Source: Acidobacteriota bacterium (GTDB lineage Bacteria > Acidobacteriota > Blastocatellia > UBA7656). Taken from it: a stretch of DNA of 64,000 bases. Below the pieces are notes generated by a model that did not search any database, was not told where the DNA came from, and was given only the letters and a program-made list of their open reading frames with translations. The translations under genes and the position numbers were made by a program. The stretch spans positions 158,748-222,747 of the forward strand of contig JBFMDH010000010.1 of the NCBI GenBank assembly GCA_040754075.1, given 5' to 3'. Shown in pieces: positions 48,343 to 58,556 of the stretch. How positions within the stretch are numbered: the stretch's first letter is position 1; every line of letters begins with the position of its first letter.

Positions 48343-49104
48343 TCATTTCGTTTGATTCGCCTCACTAGCCTTCTTGAGGTAGCGCGACAAATCGAGTTTT
48401 AGTTGGCGTATGCTGGTGATGACCAGTTTCGCCATCTCATCTGCGCCAAGCGGTGAAAAGTGGGTGTTGTCTTCAACACCATTCGGGTAGTTGGGATGCT
48501 CACCGGCTTTTAACTGCAAGAAAAGTTTTTTCGATTCCTCAATTCCATATCGCTTGATGACCGCTTCACTTTGGCGGTGCATATCAATCAATGCTACCTG
48601 ATGCTCCCGGGCAACGGCGCGCACCGCATTCGGGTATTCGCCGTGGGTATCTTGAAAGACGCCATTGCTATCAAACCGACGGCGCATCACCGGTGTAAGC
48701 AATATGGGTATCGCTTTTTTATCGCGCACCTCATTGATAAAGCGAATCAGATTTTTGCCATAGTCTGCCGGCGAAGCATAACGGTCACTATTTTCTTTCT
48801 GGTCGTTGTGCCCGAATTGAATGAACACATAATCACCCGCCCGCAATTTTTCAACAATGGTTTGCCAGCGTTTTTCTTCGATAAAACTGCGCGTGCTGCG
48901 ACCGTTTTTCGCATGATTTTCAACCTTAACCTGAGCCACCTTGAAATATTTTTGCAGCATCTCGCCCCAACCGGTTTCCGGTCGTTTATCGGGCGTTTTT
49001 TCCGCCATTGTCGAATCGCCCGCAAGATAAATCGTGATGGGCGTTTTCCCTGACGAAGTGCCCGAAAATAGCGCGAGAAAAAATAGTACCGACAGATAGC
49101 GCAT
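48343..49104 (-). CDS. CE12 rhamnogalacturonan acetylesterase (SGNH hydrolase)
   Basis: About 253 residues with signal peptide MRYLSVLFFLALFSGTSSG. SGNH blocks are present: IYLAGDSTMAEK with the nucleophile Ser (about 29), NHAKNGRSTRSFIEE (Gly, about 62), FIQFGHNDQKEN (Asn, about 94) and DNTHFSPLGADEMAKL (Asp and His, about 215). It removes acetyl groups from rhamnogalacturonan galacturonate residues so that GH28 and lyases can act. The ATG at 49104 has GGGGAA upstream; a TTG one codon earlier is not needed. It is followed by the GH28 gene at 41 bp. Confidence 0.94.
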   Translation of the reverse strand: MRYLSVLFFLALFSGTSSGKTPITIYLAGDSTMAEKTPDKRPETGWGEMLQKYFKVAQVKVENHAKNGRSTRSFIEEKRWQTIVEKLRAGDYVFIQFGHNDQKENSDRYASPADYGKNLIRFINEVRDKKAIPILLTPVMRRRFDSNGVFQDTHGEYPNAVRAVAREHQVALIDMHRQSEAVIKRYGIEESKKLFLQLKAGEHPNYPNGVEDNTHFSPLGADEMAKLVITSIRQLKLDLSRYLKKASEANQTK

Positions 49105-49225
49105 CAATTCCCCGAATCAAAAGTGAATAAAAAAACCATCAGCCAGAAACTGATGGCTCTTGCGATTTTTCTTTATTGAATAGTTTGCAATCGTTTTTAT
49201 CGAATCCCGGACTGCCGCTTGCAGG

Positions 49226-49274
49226 TCGCGGTCAAAGAGCGCTCGCTAAACTTATCCGTAACTTTAGCGAGCGC
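49226..49274 (-). terminator. REP-like element joined to a hairpin after the protease gene
   Basis: TCGCGGTCAAAGAGCGC (49226-49242) is a decayed copy of the dispersed palindrome. Its right end runs into a perfect 12-bp stem GCGCTCGCTAAA (49239-49250) / TTTAGCGAGCGC (49263-49274) with a 12-nt loop. It lies 12 bp after the protease stop; on the minus strand the stem is followed by TCTTTG, so it may act as a terminator. Confidence 0.5.
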
Positions 49275-49286
49275 CCGATTCAGCGA

Positions 49287-50033
49287 TTAATCCTTTGGCG
49301 TCGGGGCGCTTTGCAAATCGGCATCATAGTCAGCCAGAATTTTTTGCGCTTTGACGCCCGGACTCATCAATGCCACATCGTTTACCGAATCATAAGAAGA
49401 GAACACGCCAACGATTTCGCCTTTTTCGTTATACACCGGGCTGCCGGAAAAACCGTCTTGCCCATCGATTCTTGCTGACCAGTATTGCTGTCCCTGATAG
49501 GTGTACAAGCCGTGAAAATTGCCTCGCCGGATAATTTTTTGATTGACCTGTTGCGCGACTAAAATCAGGTTTTCATCCTTTGCGGGGTCGGTTTGGAATT
49601 TCGGGCGCTTGGCGGATTTCGAGGAGTCGCAAATTTTTAAAAGCGCGAGGTCGGCGGCTTCATCAACCTTAACCACCTTGGCACGGCAACTATCGATATA
49701 AACTTCCACATCGAGTTCATCATTCGCTTTGAACCCCAATAACAGCTTTTTCGGCGTACTCAATTTTCCCGATACCACATGATAATTGGTGAGCACCAAT
49801 CCATCGCCAACGAGAAAACCGGTGGCATAGGCATTGGGGTCTATACCGCTTACGAAGCTTAAAGCCTTTGACAATGAATTACGATGTTTCTTGGTAAATT
49901 TCAAACCCACCAGAATGCTGTTGCGCTCCTGTTGTTTGATTGCATTCGAGGTCGAACGCTGCGAGGGACAAACCCAAGGGAGAATTAAAAGTGAAAATGC
50001 AGTTACGGCAAGGCTGCGAATCTTTCCGTTCAT
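49287..50033 (-). CDS. Exported trypsin-like serine protease
   Basis: 248 residues; signal peptide LAVTAFSLLILPWVC. Catalytic triad: His in GLVLTNYHVVSG (about 89), Asp in EAADLALLKICD (about 130) and Ser in GQDGFSGSPVYNEKGE (about 205). No PDZ domain is present, so it is not a DegP. Strong ribosome site AGGAGG. It has its own upstream region (358 bp) and a hairpin downstream, so it is probably monocistronic. A role within pectin utilisation is not evident; it may process exported enzymes or simply be a neighbour. Confidence 0.9.
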   Translation of the reverse strand: MNGKIRSLAVTAFSLLILPWVCPSQRSTSNAIKQQERNSILVGLKFTKKHRNSLSKALSFVSGIDPNAYATGFLVGDGLVLTNYHVVSGKLSTPKKLLLGFKANDELDVEVYIDSCRAKVVKVDEAADLALLKICDSSKSAKRPKFQTDPAKDENLILVAQQVNQKIIRRGNFHGLYTYQGQQYWSARIDGQDGFSGSPVYNEKGEIVGVFSSYDSVNDVALMSPGVKAQKILADYDADLQSAPTPKD

Positions 50034-50391
50034 TGAAGCCTCCTGAAGCAGTTAGGGTTTTGAATTGAATGGCACTCTGCCAGCAAATCAGACTGACCAT
50101 TAGGGTGCATTCGATGATTTTGATTGTCCACTTGAAAGCACTGAATTTTTCCCATTCATTTGTTGATCAGGTGCTTGGTGGAAACTGATTTACCCAACCT
50201 ATCTTGACACAAAAAATTGATTTTCAAAAGCAAACGATGGCGCTCCTGAGAGGGTTAAAAAGTTCCAATAGCTGAATATTCAGTTCCCGCCAAAACCCTT
50301 GCGCGCACACCTGTAGGGAAATATTTTTCCTTTAATAAATAGCTCGCTTTCTTGTTGAAAGCCCCTTCTCCGCTGCCTTTTCAATGAAGAC
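50034..50391. other. 358-bp intergenic region, no gene recognised
   Basis: Holds the promoter of the protease gene and the 3' flank of the esterase gene. No ORF with coding features, clear hairpin or operator-like repeat was seen. Confidence 0.5.
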
Positions 50392-51588
50392 TTAAAGATT
50401 GGTTTTCAAAAATTGAAACGCGCCTTTGCCATAAAAGACGTGACCATCATCGAAAACTTCTCTGCCCAGTTGATCCGCGACGCCAAAGGTTTGATAAATC
50501 ATTTGTGCCTGTTTAAAGGCGCGATGGCTGCCGGCAATCGGAAATATCGGGTCTTTTAAACCCGATTCAACAAACAACGCGCGCGGCGCAACCAGTCCCG
50601 CGAGGTCGTACATTTCAATGACGTTGAGAATTCCCGGAACATAATTGTCGATGCAATGCGAAAGTGAAAGAATGCTGTCGCGAAAGGTATTGAAATAACC
50701 GCTCACTACACTGACTTTTATTCGTTCATCGAGCGCCGCCGCAAACAGCGAAATCGTCCCGCCCCCGGAAATTCCCATCGTCGCAATGCGCTGGCGGTCA
50801 ATCTCTTTGCGGGTTTGCAGATAATCAATCGCCCGCATCACATCCCAGACCCGCCAGCCAATCATGGTCTGCCCGAATAGCAATGCTGCGCCTGCTGCCG
50901 GTTGACACGAAGATTGCCCTGCGCCTTTTTTCCGCGCCGCTTCATCACGGCGACAACCGAATGCGAGTTGTTCGATGGCAAACGCCGCATAACCGTTCTC
51001 GACCACCTGCAAGGCAAAATCATACGCATAGCCGGGTTTGGTCTGTCGTTGATTGCCCTGTTCATCTATACCGACGATGTCGTCACAACCGCGTCCGTGA
51101 CCCGGCAAACAGATGACCACAGGCAGAGGTTGCGGGCGATTTTTCGGCAACAACAAATAGCCGAAAACCGCGAGTTGTTCACGGCTTTGAAAGATGATTT
51201 TTTCCCGCGTGTAATCTTTGAAATCTTTGGTCTCAAGAATTTTTGCCTGCAAAGCGACGCGGCTTGGCGGGAAACCGCCGACCAGTTCCGCAATTTTTCG
51301 TCGCACACGTTTCTGCCAGAGCCGAGCCGCGCGTTCATCTTTTGCCTCGAAGGTCATCGCCGGTTTCTGTTCGGCATACATCGCCTGAGTAAATAACAAA
51401 CTATCGAATTGCGCGGCATCAATTGAAAAATCCTTGAGCGGGCTTTGATAGATGGTTTGCGGGCGCGCGAGTGAGACCAACGCTTTTGCCGGTGTTGTTG
51501 ATGAAGCGAAATGCGCGGTTGCAAAGGCAGCGACAGAACTCGCCTGCAAGAAGCGGCGACGGGCAAATTTTTTCTCAGGTGTTGACAT
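50392..51588 (-). CDS. Tat-exported alpha/beta hydrolase (acetyl-xylan-esterase/dienelactone-hydrolase-like)
   Basis: About 398 residues from MSTPEKKFARRRFLQASSVA, a Tat leader (ARRRFLQ). An in-frame extension of 91 codons upstream runs antisense over the GH51 end and is arginine-rich without similarity; the ATG at 51588 has AGAGG upstream and is preferred. The alpha/beta hydrolase core shows VVICLPGHGRGCDD (oxyanion region, about 165), IATMGISGGGTISLFAA (nucleophile Ser, about 278), VESGLKDPIFPIAGSH (Asp, about 345) and FDDGHVFYG (His, about 385). It probably deacylates pectic or hemicellulosic side chains; the natural ester is not determined. Confidence 0.87.
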   Translation of the reverse strand: MSTPEKKFARRRFLQASSVAAFATAHFASSTTPAKALVSLARPQTIYQSPLKDFSIDAAQFDSLLFTQAMYAEQKPAMTFEAKDERAARLWQKRVRRKIAELVGGFPPSRVALQAKILETKDFKDYTREKIIFQSREQLAVFGYLLLPKNRPQPLPVVICLPGHGRGCDDIVGIDEQGNQRQTKPGYAYDFALQVVENGYAAFAIEQLAFGCRRDEAARKKGAGQSSCQPAAGAALLFGQTMIGWRVWDVMRAIDYLQTRKEIDRQRIATMGISGGGTISLFAAALDERIKVSVVSGYFNTFRDSILSLSHCIDNYVPGILNVIEMYDLAGLVAPRALFVESGLKDPIFPIAGSHRAFKQAQMIYQTFGVADQLGREVFDDGHVFYGKGAFQFLKTNL

Positions 51589-51664
51589 AGACGAAACCTC
51601 TACTTTGAATTTTCTTAAATGAAATTCACCACAGGCAAAATCGGTTAATCCGCCAAGCCCGCGA

Positions 51665-53323
51665 TCACGCGAGGGTGATTTGCAAACGGGTGACCGATGC
51701 CGGGGCGAAGGTATGCACCAATGTCCCTGCGTTTCGCGCCGTCGCCTGACTCTCTTTCGGTTCAACTCGTCGCGGATTGGCAAAAGTGTTATGCGCATGA
51801 ATATCGTCTGCTGCAAGCGTCGTGACTTTGACGGATTTAATCGTCGCGCCGCGCAGCGCAATTTCGCTTTCGCGCGCTTGTTTAATATCCGGGTTAGTCA
51901 CAGTCAGGGTTAGTTCTTTATCACGCAGAGAAGAAGAACCGGAAAGCCCGCGAATCGAAGCCGGTTTGCCATTTCGCGTATAGGGTGAGCGCGGCGAAGC
52001 GAAAATGGTGCGAATCGCTTGCGCGCCTTGATGCACCGCATACATATCGAAAACGTGATAGGTCGGCGTCAGCGCAAATTTATCTTCATTGGTTAGAAAT
52101 AATGCTTGAAGGCAATTGACGAGTTGGGCGATGTTTGCCATTGCCACTTTATCGGCGTGACGATGGAAGGTGTCGAGGTTGAGTCCCGCAAGCAGCGCAT
52201 CACGCATGGTTGATTGCTGACCGAGGAGATGCGAATTATGCGCTTCGGAGCCTTGCTTGTACCACGCGCCCCATTCATCAACCACAAGTTTGATGCGATG
52301 CCCACGGTCGATTTCGCCCATCACCAGCCAGTGATCGGAAATCAGTGACTCCATCTTGTCGCCTTCGCTGAGCAACTCATACCATTCATCGTCCGGGTAA
52401 TTGACCGCGTCGCCTTTACCTTGAAACCAATCATTGGTGCGCCCGCCCGTGACATTCCACGAGTAATGATGCAAAGCCCACCCCCACATCGAACCAAGCG
52501 CGCGCCGCTCATTGAGTTTAGTGAAAAATCTTCGCGTCCAATCGAGATCGCCGCCGTTTGGTCCCGATCCGATAAACGCCAGAGGCAAACCGAACCCCGG
52601 AACCCAAGCGGTGAAACGGCGATATTCGGCGGCGTATTCTTCGGGCGTAAAGTTGCCGCCACATCCCCACGATTCATTGCCGATGCCCCAGAAACGCACA
52701 TTGAACGGTTCGCGGTCGCCGCCTGCCGCGCGCATCTCCGCAGGCGTGGTGCTGCCCGCAGGCGAATTGCAATACTCGACCCATTGGTAAAAATCTTTGG
52801 CTGAAAGGCTGCGCAAGTTTGCCGCAAAATAAGGCTCAGCGCCGACCAGTTTACAAAACCTTGCGAATTCATTAGTGCCGAAAAAGTTGGGTTCGATTTT
52901 CCAAGGTCCATCGGGCGAGTTCTTTCCCCACTCACCGGCTTCACGCCAGAAGTTGGTATGACGCGGGCGTTTGTCTCTGGCTCCTATGCCATCGCGCCAG
53001 TCGTAGCTATCGGCAAAGCAACCGCCGGGCCAGCGAACCACCGAAGGTTTGATTTTTTGAAAGGCCTCGACGAGGGCTTTGCGTATGCCGCCGATATTGG
53101 GAATTTTGGAATTTTCACCAACCCATATGCCGTCATAAATCACGCCGCCCAGGTGTTCAGCGAAATGCCCGTAGATTTCGGGAGCGATTCTGCCGATGGG
53201 TTCGTTCAAGAGAATTTCAATTCGTGAATCGGTCGATTGCGCAAACAAAGTTCCAAATGTTGGTTTCGTAATTAAGGTTAATCCGGCTCCAGCAGCTACA
53301 CCTAAAAACGCGCGTCTTCTCAT
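51665..53323 (-). CDS. GH51 alpha-L-arabinofuranosidase, Tat-type leader
   Basis: About 552 residues. MRRRAFLGVAAGAGLTLI resembles a Tat leader. The catalytic (beta/alpha)8 barrel has IYGHFAEHLGGVIYDGIWVG (about 35), SVVRWPGGCFADSYDWRDG (about 90), acid/base Glu in FWGIGNESWGCGGNF (about 212) and nucleophile Glu in LVVDEWGAWY (about 345). A C-terminal beta-sandwich follows. It releases terminal L-arabinose from arabinan side chains of rhamnogalacturonan. GGGAG precedes the ATG at 53323, preferred to a TTG five codons earlier. The esterase gene follows 76 bp downstream. The L-arabinose released may feed the L-arabinokinase-like enzyme at 20.4 kb. Confidence 0.94.
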   Translation of the reverse strand: MRRRAFLGVAAGAGLTLITKPTFGTLFAQSTDSRIEILLNEPIGRIAPEIYGHFAEHLGGVIYDGIWVGENSKIPNIGGIRKALVEAFQKIKPSVVRWPGGCFADSYDWRDGIGARDKRPRHTNFWREAGEWGKNSPDGPWKIEPNFFGTNEFARFCKLVGAEPYFAANLRSLSAKDFYQWVEYCNSPAGSTTPAEMRAAGGDREPFNVRFWGIGNESWGCGGNFTPEEYAAEYRRFTAWVPGFGLPLAFIGSGPNGGDLDWTRRFFTKLNERRALGSMWGWALHHYSWNVTGGRTNDWFQGKGDAVNYPDDEWYELLSEGDKMESLISDHWLVMGEIDRGHRIKLVVDEWGAWYKQGSEAHNSHLLGQQSTMRDALLAGLNLDTFHRHADKVAMANIAQLVNCLQALFLTNEDKFALTPTYHVFDMYAVHQGAQAIRTIFASPRSPYTRNGKPASIRGLSGSSSLRDKELTLTVTNPDIKQARESEIALRGATIKSVKVTTLAADDIHAHNTFANPRRVEPKESQATARNAGTLVHTFAPASVTRLQITLA

Positions 53324-53385
53324 AGCTCTCCCTTTCAATTTTTTCAGCGATGAATCCCTTGTGAAGCTGAATTCAAAAGAGTGGT

Positions 53386-56268
53386 TTAAAGTTTTGCTGT
53401 CGGAACCAGACGAATGGGTTGCAATATACCAGAAGGAACCGGTTGAACTCTATCCATATCCTGCGGTTGAAAACGTTCACCGTATCGCGAATTGAGCAGA
53501 CGATAATCAGGCAAGGCGCGACCCGCCATATGATTGATGGCAGTATTGGCTACGACAATTTTAATTTGATTTTCACCGCGTCGTATAAATTTCGTTACAT
53601 CAAGTTTGTAGGGCGGACACCACAACGTCCCGGCTTTTTGATTATTGAGATAAATCACTGCGGCTTCGCGAACCGGCGCGTCATAATAGGTTTGCATGCC
53701 GGGTCCTGCCTGCGGACGTGCGGGTTGCGAAGCGATTGCCATGCCTTCACCAAAATCCAGTTGTACATTCAATCCGCTTTGCAAAAAGCTGTCGGGCACA
53801 TTGATGGTTTTTTCATAGCTCGCAAGTCCCGAAAAATATCGTGTGCTTTCATCATCCGTCCACGAACGCAGGGTTGCGAAGCGAACCGCTGATTGATTTT
53901 CACCAAAGGTGACTTGCCATTCATTACTTATATCCATCGCCGTCGGAATATTTTGCGACGGTTTAATTTGCGCAACCGGCAAGGCGCGTTTGGTGAATAC
54001 CAGAACCCGCGAACCATATGGCTCAAGTTCGAGTGTAAGGGTTGTTCCCTGCGCGCTTTGGCTTTCGATTTTCGCAGGCGCAATCGTTCCATCGAACGGA
54101 TTCCACCATTCCGCATTCATTCCCTGAACGCGAAACGTCGCTTTTACATTGCGCGACACATTTCCGGTATTGGCGAGAAAATAAATTTCTGCCGATTCGG
54201 TTTGGCGATGAATGAAACCGATGTCCGAAGTTTGCGGCGACAGTTGAACATCCGGTTTTACCAGTGACGCGAGTCTATTTTTAAGTTGCTCGGTTTCGTC
54301 GGTCACGAAATGACCAATGGGTGATGCGCCTGAAAAAATAGCTTGCGAGAGAGTAGTTACTTTTGGTTTATCAGCCGCCGCGTGCATTCCCGGCGCTTTG
54401 ACTGGCATTTGTCTAGTGGCAATCAACACGCCTCCGCCGCGCGCCAATGCCTGAAGTTTTTCCAGGGTATCTAAGGGAATATTTTCAACGTTCGGCAAAA
54501 TCACGGCTCTATATTTTTGCTCGCCAAGAACGAGCGAGCCGTTTTCAACCCGCCCGATTTGTTTGAACGAATCGTCATCAAAAAAATCGAAATTGAATCC
54601 CGCACCCAGCACACTGGGAATCAGATTTTGTCCAAGCATTTCACGAAGCACTTCAACCAGATGAATTTTGCCATTTGAAAATCGCGACCAGGCATCATCA
54701 TTCGGCAAATAGATGGCAACATCATTTGCCGGTCTTCCCTGCCGCATCAGAAAACTGAGGCGTTGGAGGTAGCTTGAAACTTCGGGCATCACCACCCACC
54801 AGGGATTTTTTTCGTTGAAAACTCCTGCGGCATAAAAACGCCAACCGGGATAGGCGATGCCTTCGGGCGTGTAGGGCCAGCCGTGCCCAATTAATTGATT
54901 GATGCCTTGCAGAAAATGGCGGTCAGCTTCGGCTTTGACATCAAGCGGCGTGGCGCGAAACGACGGCGAATGTAACCACGTCCAGATTTCCGATGAGGTC
55001 ACCTTGCGATCATAGATATGACTGGCAGATGATGCCCAGCGCGTGGTGCTCAGTCCGCGCCACTGCACGCCTTCGCCTTCGCTGAGGTCAAGGTGCGCGT
55101 TGCTCGAAAGCCTGACGGCGGGAACCCCGTAACTTTGCACGCGCAGGCGCGTCTGCTGGCGCTTTGCCCAATCGTGCAGCGGGATAAGGAATCGCTCATT
55201 GAATAATTCGGATAAGGTTCTGCCCCAATCCCTGCGAATGTCTGCGGTGTGTTCACCGGTACTAACGACGAGCGCCGGCAGGTGAGGCTTTAAATCATAG
55301 CCGCGCCGCTTTTGAAATTCTTCAAGTAAGTCGGGCGTCCAATCCGAGTTGTAAACTTCGAGGCTATCGCAAAAGATGGCATAGGGACGATGGCTTTCCA
55401 GTTTTGCAAACAAGCGGTCGCCAACCGTTTTTAAATAATTTTCTGTAGCTGCGCGGTCGAGGTGACTAAGCACAAACCCTTCGCCACCGAGCGCCGGGCG
55501 TTTCACCTGCTGTCCGGTTCGACTCGAAATGAAAAAGAAAATTTCACCGGCTCCGATAAAATTTTCAGGAAGCCAAACGGCTCCGTCTTTTAATTCGGTT
55601 AGTTCCTTAAAACTGTCTTTGGTAAAGGTCTGACTTTGGTTAGCAGTAAAAAAAGCGGCAATCAGTTTTTCGCCATTGCCGACATCAGGAATTTTAACGC
55701 GGCGCGATTGGTCATTAACTTTCACACGTTCGACACGCAATCTGCCCGCGGCATCGTTTACGGAAACGGTTGAGCCACCGAAGGGCCAGCCGCTTCCCAG
55801 GGTCAAATCAAATCGCAAACCCAGTTCGCGGGCTTTAACGGCGGTAAACTGCAAGGCATCGAGAAAATCATCTGAGAGATAGGGCAAGGTTTTGATGCCG
55901 CGACCATCATCATCCAGAGCGAGCGGGTAGACCGGCTGCACCTCGAAACCGCCGATGCCACCGGCTCTCATCAATCGCATCTCCTGTTCAAGACGGGCTT
56001 TGGTAATTGAAGGTCCGAACCACCACCAGCGCATCATGATGCGCGCATCATCAGGCGGCGATTGAAAAAGTTTTTGCAGTTCGTCAACAGACGAATTGCC
56101 TGTAGCCTGTGCGGTTGCGAATGCATTGCCGTTAAACTGCGGTTGTGCGGTAAGGACAAAGAACCCAATTAATGCCAGGGAATAAATCGTCAGTCTCAAA
56201 AAACCTCGATGAGTTATTACTGCTCGATGGAACGACTTCTGCCTACCTCGAAAAATTTTTGCATTCAT
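53386..56268 (-). CDS. GH106 alpha-L-rhamnosidase, exported
   Basis: About 960 residues. A hydrophobic segment ([18 protein letters not shown]) acts as a signal. The mature part starts with [20 protein letters not shown] and [18 protein letters not shown], then [20 protein letters not shown] (about 160), the strongest GH106 mark. It continues with [14 protein letters not shown] (about 300), [20 protein letters not shown] (about 430) and [15 protein letters not shown]. The C-terminus is a galactose-binding-like sandwich ([20 protein letters not shown]). The enzyme removes alpha-linked rhamnose from rhamnogalacturonan-type chains. It sits 65 bp after the gene for a six-hairpin protein and 62 bp before GH51. 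Rhamnose mutarotase is two genes upstream. Confidence 0.9.
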   Translation of the reverse strand: MNAKIFRGRQKSFHRAVITHRGFLRLTIYSLALIGFFVLTAQPQFNGNAFATAQATGNSSVDELQKLFQSPPDDARIMMRWWWFGPSITKARLEQEMRLMRAGGIGGFEVQPVYPLALDDDGRGIKTLPYLSDDFLDALQFTAVKARELGLRFDLTLGSGWPFGGSTVSVNDAAGRLRVERVKVNDQSRRVKIPDVGNGEKLIAAFFTANQSQTFTKDSFKELTELKDGAVWLPENFIGAGEIFFFISSRTGQQVKRPALGGEGFVLSHLDRAATENYLKTVGDRLFAKLESHRPYAIFCDSLEVYNSDWTPDLLEEFQKRRGYDLKPHLPALVVSTGEHTADIRRDWGRTLSELFNERFLIPLHDWAKRQQTRLRVQSYGVPAVRLSSNAHLDLSEGEGVQWRGLSTTRWASSASHIYDRKVTSSEIWTWLHSPSFRATPLDVKAEADRHFLQGINQLIGHGWPYTPEGIAYPGWRFYAAGVFNEKNPWWVVMPEVSSYLQRLSFLMRQGRPANDVAIYLPNDDAWSRFSNGKIHLVEVLREMLGQNLIPSVLGAGFNFDFFDDDSFKQIGRVENGSLVLGEQKYRAVILPNVENIPLDTLEKLQALARGGGVLIATRQMPVKAPGMHAAADKPKVTTLSQAIFSGASPIGHFVTDETEQLKNRLASLVKPDVQLSPQTSDIGFIHRQTESAEIYFLANTGNVSRNVKATFRVQGMNAEWWNPFDGTIAPAKIESQSAQGTTLTLELEPYGSRVLVFTKRALPVAQIKPSQNIPTAMDISNEWQVTFGENQSAVRFATLRSWTDDESTRYFSGLASYEKTINVPDSFLQSGLNVQLDFGEGMAIASQPARPQAGPGMQTYYDAPVREAAVIYLNNQKAGTLWCPPYKLDVTKFIRRGENQIKIVVANTAINHMAGRALPDYRLLNSRYGERFQPQDMDRVQPVPSGILQPIRLVPTAKL

Positions 56269-56333
56269 GCGCAACCTCAAAATTTGATTTTAAATTTGCG
56301 TAACTTTATTCAGTTTTTTGGAATTTGTGAACC

Positions 56334-58508
56334 TCAAATAACTTTGAGTAGGCGCGCATTCAAATTTTCCCGGCGAACTGTCCAGGAGCCACCGGTTGGA
56401 AAACCCGGTGCCTGGGTATGTGGCGCACCTTGCCAACCACCAGCCATCATGGCAACAGCATATAGCAAGCCGCCGTTGCCAGGCAGATAACATGGAAGAT
56501 TCGGACGTTGATAATTATGACCATTGGGCAAATAACCGTTCTTTTCAGTGTTCATCAACAAAGCCTCAATGGCGATTTCGGGTTCACCCAATCGTGCAGC
56601 CGTCATGGCGGTCATCGGATAATCCCAACCCCAGGTTTTATCCCATTGCCAATGCTTCATCACCTGATGGAGCGTCCGACGCATGGTTTCGCGGTCAACT
56701 TTATCGCCGTTTAAGATGCCCAGCGCGCCAAGCATTGAAGGGTGGTCGTGATGGCGTTCGGTAAACGTTTGCGGGCAATTTTCATGCGCCAGATATAAGC
56801 CGTTTTGAATGGGTAAGGGAGAGAGTTTGTCAATCACTGCGTCCCAGAGCGGATGGCGTTTCATACCCAGTCGTTCGCGCCAGCGTTGCGCGGTTTTTAA
56901 TCCGTAGTTCCAATATGCTAATTCAAAAGTTGGATTCCAGGTTTCACGCGGCGGGTGATTTTCCTGAGCCGGAATAACTGGTGGTCCAAGAACATAACCT
57001 TGCTTTTTCACATCGAAAAAAGCAAAGGACGCCATAAACTCCGCCGATTCAAAAACCATTTTGCGGTAACGCTCAAGGGTATTGCGACCACCTTTGGCGA
57101 CATAACAAAGCTCCGCATAAAAGATTGGGTGTGGCTGTTGCCAGATCAGTAATGGGCCAATTGGTGAGGGGCTATCGCGCCCTTCAGGTCCAACCATTTT
57201 CGGCCAACGCGCGCCCGCATACCCTTGCGAACGCGCAAGCTTTTGAGCCGCAGGCAAAATTTTCTCATACCAGGCGAGACTTTTTTCCAGTAGTGGCAGG
57301 CGATTCCATAAGGCGAAATGTGCAGCATGCCACCAGTGCATTTCCAGATGAAATTTGCCGTACCAGCTATTGACCGTGAGTCCGGTTTCCTGCGGCGGTT
57401 GCGAACCTGAACATTGAATCGCCGTGAGATATTGTGAAAGCACGACGCGACGTTCCAGTTCAATGGCTCGGGAATCTCGGCTTTCGGCAAGTTCAATGGC
57501 TCCGCCTCTGCTCCAAAATATCTGCCAATGCTTTGCGCTCGCGGAAAACGTTGCGGCAGTTGTGGGTAAGGGCTGAGTTATCCTTTTTGGTGAAAACGCA
57601 ATGACAAAGCTAAATATGGTTGAAGATTTTTGCGGCGTTAGTAAAAAGGTGTGGGCTTGGATTTGTGCGAAGGTTGCTGCACCCTTCCAATTCAGATTAG
57701 CGAAATATTCATCTCTGTTTAATTGGCGATGAAGGGAAATTCCATCACGAGTTTGTCGAATGATTGTGGTTTGATGACGGTCGGTTGCTGACCAGTCAGC
57801 CGCTTGCATATCGGGTGAACCGTAAGGAAAAGCCATACGAATCGCCAGGCGGTTTTCCAGGAACAAGGGTGAATCAATGGCAACTGCTAATAAATTCATC
57901 TGGGGATGGACAGCGGTTTTAACCTCAACAGGTTTATCCTCAAATTGAAAATGGCTGGTCAAATTGCCGGCCCATAAATCAAGCCTTTGTTCAATGTTTG
58001 TCAGCTCAGAGACGCGAGTGTCTTTGCCATTGGCACTTTTAAATTGGAAGCCAATTTGTCCGAGGTGCAAGCGATGCGGATTTTCTCGTAGCCAGTTATA
58101 AAGTTTCTGCTGCCCTTCGCTACGGGTTGCATAACCGACCTTGCGCCCAGGGATTTCGTATTCGGTTAGTTGCAGAACTTTCGCTTCGATGTCTGATGGC
58201 AAAGGCGTCGTATGCCATCCCCATTGTGCCATCATGCACAGCGGCATGGTTTTCTCATACGCTTCTGGGAAAGATTGAAGACCGGTAATATCTGCCGTAA
58301 AAGCGAATTCTCCATTGCCAAGCGATAGCGGCGAAAGCGGATCAAGTTTGCGAATGCTCGGTTGATGACGATTAACCAGTGCAAATCGATTAATGGTTTC
58401 ACCGCGCACGGGTTCTGCAAGAAAATTATCCTTTTCGAGATGAATTACTGTCGCGGATGCCGTAAGGCTTTTTATAAATCTTCTTCGCGATAATTCCTTA
58501 TTCTTCAT
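56334..58508 (-). CDS. Unassigned exported six-hairpin glycosidase-like protein
   Basis: About 724 residues. MKNKELSRRRFIKSLTASAT is a Tat leader. LGNGEFAFTADITG (about 75) resembles the N-terminal block of GH65/GH95-type proteins (PLGNGRLGA type). About residues 380-690 are helix-rich, with repeated W/Y/H motifs (FHLEMHWWHAAHFALWNRLP, WDKTWGWDYPMTAMTAARLG, YLPNGHNYQRPNLPCYLPGN) typical of (alpha/alpha)6 barrels. Candidate acids include FHLEMHWW (E) and WGWDYPM (D). I cannot place it in a numbered family. Position between rhamnose mutarotase and GH106 suggests activity on rhamnogalacturonan fragments. ATG at 58508 has AAGG upstream. Confidence 0.75.
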   Translation of the reverse strand: MKNKELSRRRFIKSLTASATVIHLEKDNFLAEPVRGETINRFALVNRHQPSIRKLDPLSPLSLGNGEFAFTADITGLQSFPEAYEKTMPLCMMAQWGWHTTPLPSDIEAKVLQLTEYEIPGRKVGYATRSEGQQKLYNWLRENPHRLHLGQIGFQFKSANGKDTRVSELTNIEQRLDLWAGNLTSHFQFEDKPVEVKTAVHPQMNLLAVAIDSPLFLENRLAIRMAFPYGSPDMQAADWSATDRHQTTIIRQTRDGISLHRQLNRDEYFANLNWKGAATFAQIQAHTFLLTPQKSSTIFSFVIAFSPKRITQPLPTTAATFSASAKHWQIFWSRGGAIELAESRDSRAIELERRVVLSQYLTAIQCSGSQPPQETGLTVNSWYGKFHLEMHWWHAAHFALWNRLPLLEKSLAWYEKILPAAQKLARSQGYAGARWPKMVGPEGRDSPSPIGPLLIWQQPHPIFYAELCYVAKGGRNTLERYRKMVFESAEFMASFAFFDVKKQGYVLGPPVIPAQENHPPRETWNPTFELAYWNYGLKTAQRWRERLGMKRHPLWDAVIDKLSPLPIQNGLYLAHENCPQTFTERHHDHPSMLGALGILNGDKVDRETMRRTLHQVMKHWQWDKTWGWDYPMTAMTAARLGEPEIAIEALLMNTEKNGYLPNGHNYQRPNLPCYLPGNGGLLYAVAMMAGGWQGAPHTQAPGFPTGGSWTVRRENLNARLLKVI

Positions 58509-58556
58509 CCTTACTTTCAGGAATTGATTGGCATGCAAGTTTATAGAAACGGTTAA

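Noticed and set aside
51589..51861. N-terminal extension of the alpha/beta hydrolase by 91 residues
   Set aside because: Arginine-rich, antisense to the GH51 3' end, no family similarity; an internal ATG with ribosome site and Tat leader explains the gene.
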